Position numbers and translations under genes: made by a program
Shown here: in pieces, positions 61,488 through 64,000 of the stretch
Numbering within the stretch: the stretch's first letter is position 1
How the letters are laid out: every line of letters starts with the position of its first letter
Source: RYN-230 sp963770535
GTDB lineage: Bacteria > Actinomycetota > Actinomycetes > Streptosporangiales > Streptosporangiaceae
DNA: 64,000 bases
Assembly (NCBI GenBank): GCA_963770535.1
Contig: CAVYPZ010000004.1
Location: forward strand, 496,001 to 560,000
Reading direction: 5' to 3'
The notes under the pieces: model-generated
What the model was told of the DNA's origin: nothing
Database searches by the model: none
Seen by the model: only the letters and a program-made list of their open reading frames with translations

Positions 61488-62702
61488 TCAGCCCATCCTG
61501 ACGTTCATGTCGACGGTGGTCTCCTTGACGGGTAGCGGGCCGGCCGGGCCGGGCGCGATGCTGGCCGCGTCGATCCCGGCCAGCGAAGCCCCGTGCATCG
61601 AGGCCACCAGCGCCCGGATCGACTCGAAGCGCAGCGAGCGCCGGATCCCGTCTCTCCGGCTGGTCATGTCCTGGATATTCCGGCCGATGATCATCATCAG
61701 CAGCCGCAGGGGGGACATGTGCAGCCAGAAGGTCCAGCCGATATACAAGTCGCGGCCGTGGGCGAAACACGAGATATAGCCGCTGAAATGGCCGCGGTGC
61801 AGTTCCAGGTATTCACGATCTCCTTCTCCATGCCGGGAGACAGTCCGCACTCGCAGTGAATCGACTGGAGTGTCATGGGAGTGGAACGCGGAATTAATGT
61901 GGTCGAACGCCGCCTGGGTGGCCTCGGAGTTCTGCTCCATGACCTGGCTCCACTCGGCCAGCAGGGCCGGAACCGGGATCAGCCAGAACGGGAAGGCCAG
62001 GACCAGCGCGGCCAGCCACAGGCTGTCCAGTTCCACCCTGAGGGCGGCGCCCATTTTGGTTCCGGCCGCGGTGGCGAGCAGAAGGCCCAGCAGCAGGAGC
62101 GCCTCGAAGAGCAGGTACATGCCGGTGAACACGCCTGCCTGGCGGAGCACGCACAGGAGGAGGCGGGGGTTGCGGGCCGGATCCAGATTCGCGAGCCCGG
62201 ATAGCCTCGCCGGCAGTGGCCGGGTGGGCCTGCCGGGGCCAGACGCTTTGCTGTCCGTGGTGGCCGGCCCGTGCGGTTGTCCCGCGTCCCGGCGAGGAAG
62301 CGCGCGATCCCGCGGGACCGTCCCGGGGGAGTGGGCAGCGCCCGGGTGTACCGTTGCCTTCCCCCGCGCCGGCCTGTCCGCGCCGGGGAGGGTCTCGTCC
62401 GGGGAAGCCTGGCCCGGGGAACCCTGATCGGGGGAAGCCTGGCCCGGGGAAGCCTGGCCCGGGGCGTACTGCCCCGCCGCGACCTGCTCGGCCGCGGCGT
62501 TCACCGGGAGGTCGGCGCCGCGGGCCGGGATGATGCGGACCTGGGAGCCCCCGCCGGCGGCGGGAGCGGTGGGAGGGCCTGACTCTAACCCGCCGGGCTC
62601 CCGCGCAGGGGGGATAGCCGGCTTGACGGGCCGCCCGCAGTTACCGCAAAACGCGTCCCCGGCGAAAAGCCCTTCACCGCACCCGACGCATTTCTCCCAC
62701 AT
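61488..62702 (-). CDS. Zinc-ribbon membrane protein
   Basis: A 404-residue protein: zinc ribbon CVGCGEG...CGNCG (C5, C8, C19, C22), a Gly/Pro/Ala/Gln repeat region (APGQASPGQASPDQG), two membrane segments (GMYLLFEALLLLGLLLATAA, LWLAALVLAFPFWLIPVPAL; about 195-255) and a 150-residue soluble C-terminal domain (REYLELHRGHFSGYISCFAH, GRDLYIGWTFWLHMSPLRLL). Upstream partner of the gene at 59099, 6 nt apart; together they look like a two-component membrane assembly. No known function. Confidence 0.7.
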   Translation of the reverse strand: MWEKCVGCGEGLFAGDAFCGNCGRPVKPAIPPAREPGGLESGPPTAPAAGGGSQVRIIPARGADLPVNAAAEQVAAGQYAPGQASPGQASPDQGSPGQASPDETLPGADRPARGKATVHPGAAHSPGTVPRDRALPRRDAGQPHGPATTDSKASGPGRPTRPLPARLSGLANLDPARNPRLLLCVLRQAGVFTGMYLLFEALLLLGLLLATAAGTKMGAALRVELDSLWLAALVLAFPFWLIPVPALLAEWSQVMEQNSEATQAAFDHINSAFHSHDTPVDSLRVRTVSRHGEGDREYLELHRGHFSGYISCFAHGRDLYIGWTFWLHMSPLRLLMMIIGRNIQDMTSRRDGIRRSLRFESIRALVASMHGASLAGIDAASIAPGPAGPLPVKETTVDMNVRMG

Positions 62703-62880
62703 CGGTCAATCCTTCGCTCGGTCCGGGATTATCGGACAAGTGGCGCGCTGTTCTGCCGCGCCACATGTAACTTACCAACTTTGCGAATAGGAAAACCGAT
62801 CATGGTCCAGTAAGGAATTCGCCGTGTCGCGAATGCCGATATCCGTTTGGCGGATAGGGCGGAAAATGACACAAAAGGCC

Positions 62881-62916
62881 ACGCCCGGCGCCACCGGATC
62901 CGGTGGCGCCGGGCGT
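62881..62916 (-). terminator. Rho-independent-like terminator of the MMPL gene (36-bp perfect palindrome)
   Basis: ACGCCCGGCGCCACCGGA (62881-62898) is followed by its exact reverse complement. On the minus strand it is 17 nt after the MMPL stop and is followed by GGCCTTTTGTG, a short T-rich tail. Confidence 0.75.
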
Positions 62917-62933
62917 TCTCCTCCCGCGAGGCC

Positions 62934-64000
62934 TCAGCCGTCCGACTGGGCACCCGTGGCGGAGACCAGGGTCCGCGCGGCGGCCTGGGGCTCGCCCTCG
63001 CGGGGGGATGCCGGGGGCAGGATGCGGGCCAGCGGCCGGGGGAGCCACCAGTTCGCGGTGCCCAGCAGTTCCATCACGGCGGGCACCAGCACCATCCGGA
63101 CCACGGTGGCGTCGATGAGGACCGCCACGGCCAGCCCCAGGCCAACCTGCTTCACCGAGACGTTCGCGCCGAGCACGAAGGACAGGAACACCACCACCAT
63201 GATGGCCGCCGCCGCGGTGATCACCCGGGCCGTCCGGGCCAGCCCCGTCGCGACCGCGGCCGCGTTGTCGCCGGTCGCGTCGTAGGACTCGCGGATGCGC
63301 GAGAGCAGGAACACCTCGTAGTCCATGGACAGGCCGAACAGGATCACGAACAGGAAGATCGGCACCCAGGTCGTCACCGGCATCTTCTCGGGGAAGCCGA
63401 ACAGGTGGCCGAGCCACCCGTACTGCGTGATGGCGACCAGGACGCCGTATGCGGCGCAGATGGACAGCAGGTTCATGAGGGCGGCCTTCACCGCGACCGT
63501 GACCGACCGGAACATGACCACCAGCAGCAGCATGGACGCCGCGACGACCACGCCGATCAGCCAGGGCAGGCGCTGCCCCACGACGTTGGCGAAGGACACG
63601 TTGCCCGCGTTCGGCCCGGTGAGGTAGGCGCGGATGCCGGTGCCGGCGGTGGCGCGCGGGATGACCGACGTGCGGATCCGGTTGACCAGGGCGTTGGTGG
63701 CCGCGTCCTGCTCACCCGTGGCCGGGTAGGCGATCATGAGGGCCGCCTGGCCATCGGGGCTGACCCGGACGGGCCCGACCCGGGCGATACCGGGAGTGGC
63801 CGCGATCGCGCGGGCCAGCCGGGTGGTGCTGGCCGCGGGTGAGGGCAGGGCCGCCGCCACGATCAGCGGCGCGTCGAAACCGGGCCCGAAGCCCTGGGCC
63901 ATCGTCGCGTAGCTCGAGTAGCCCATGGTCCCGCGCGCCTGGCTGGACTCGTCCGGCATGCTCAGCTTCATGCCGAGCGCCGGGGCGGCGAGCAGCAGGA
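62934..64000 (-). CDS. MMPL/RND family transporter, C-terminal part (partial)
   Basis: At least 355 residues, continuing beyond the window edge. An external loop (MPDESSQARGTMGYSSYATM) is followed by six membrane segments (WLIGVVVAASMLLLVVMFRS, FLFVILFGLSMDYEVFLLSR). The FGLSMDYEVFLLSRIRE block is the MMPL/MmpL proton-relay signature. This family exports lipids or drugs. The 5' end is outside. Confidence 0.9.
   Translation of the reverse strand, partial: LLLAAPALGMKLSMPDESSQARGTMGYSSYATMAQGFGPGFDAPLIVAAALPSPAASTTRLARAIAATPGIARVGPVRVSPDGQAALMIAYPATGEQDAATNALVNRIRTSVIPRATAGTGIRAYLTGPNAGNVSFANVVGQRLPWLIGVVVAASMLLLVVMFRSVTVAVKAALMNLLSICAAYGVLVAITQYGWLGHLFGFPEKMPVTTWVPIFLFVILFGLSMDYEVFLLSRIRESYDATGDNAAAVATGLARTARVITAAAAIMVVVFLSFVLGANVSVKQVGLGLAVAVLIDATVVRMVLVPAVMELLGTANWWLPRPLARILPPASPREGEPQAAARTLVSATGAQSDG

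Noticed and set aside
1..64000. tRNA, rRNA, integrase, transposase or phage genes
   Set aside because: Looked for T-loop-like motifs and mobile-element proteins by eye and saw none; absence cannot be proven without a search.

Overview
The window is very GC-rich DNA with strong third-position bias, many GTG starts, ATGA/GTGA start-stop overlaps, and families typical of Actinobacteria: DUF574 methyltransferase, DUF3054, TetR/LuxR/PadR/ArsR/MarR regulators, zinc-ribbon membrane proteins and MMPL. A filamentous high-GC Gram-positive (Streptomyces/Streptosporangiales-like) is the best guess. I see no rRNA, tRNA, CRISPR array or transposase.

Region 1 (1-17984) is an amine or amino-acid type catabolic/oxidative cluster. 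It holds the start of an acyl-CoA dehydrogenase, two DAO-family flavin oxidases, a cupin_3 protein, a CocE/NonD hydrolase, a TetR, three PYROXD2/phytoene-desaturase-like flavoproteins, a Rieske oxygenase, an acyl-CoA synthetase (NDP-forming), a second TetR and the ATPase of a spermidine/putrescine-type ABC importer (PotA). The partners of PotA (permeases PotB and PotC, binding protein PotD) and a class-III aminotransferase lie 27 kb away at 45262-50109. A 16-bp palindrome (GACTGAACGTTCAGTC) before four of these transcription units, two on each side of the gap, ties the halves into one predicted regulon.

Region 2 (17971-40065) separates the halves. Its core (23234-38285, all minus strand, mostly overlapping genes) is an exopolysaccharide locus: ATP-grasp enzyme, flavoprotein, polyprenyl-phosphate sugar transferase, CE4 deacetylase, two GT4 glycosyltransferases (one PelF-like), an Agd3/CE18-like secreted deacetylase, a PelG-like membrane protein, two sugar-nucleotide SDR enzymes and two spherulin-4 (GH135-like) proteins. 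This mixes Pel parts with the fungal galactosaminogalactan toolkit. Two LuxR-type regulators whose receiver domains lack the phospho-acceptor Asp flank it (19209-19988 and 39199-40065). Between the left one and the core lies a large trypsin-like protease/P-loop/Sel1-repeat protein (ending at 23254) behind a perfect 32-bp palindrome.

Region 3 (40066-64000) holds a low-GC gap, a DUF574 methyltransferase, a MarR-MFS-isochorismatase-like unit, the PotBCD/aminotransferase block, small stress/regulatory genes (PadR, YCII, ArsR-SRPBCC, VOC, DUF3054), a flavodoxin-like protein with a degenerate PfkB kinase, a CaCA exchanger, a lipoprotein, an acyl-CoA synthetase with a LysR, a pair of zinc-ribbon membrane proteins and the end of an MMPL transporter.

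Two global peculiarities matter to any user. At least ten genes carry apparent single-base frameshifts in GC-rich or repetitive stretches, which suggests uncorrected indel errors or widespread decay. Many unrelated genes also carry in-frame tandem repeats at termini or linkers.
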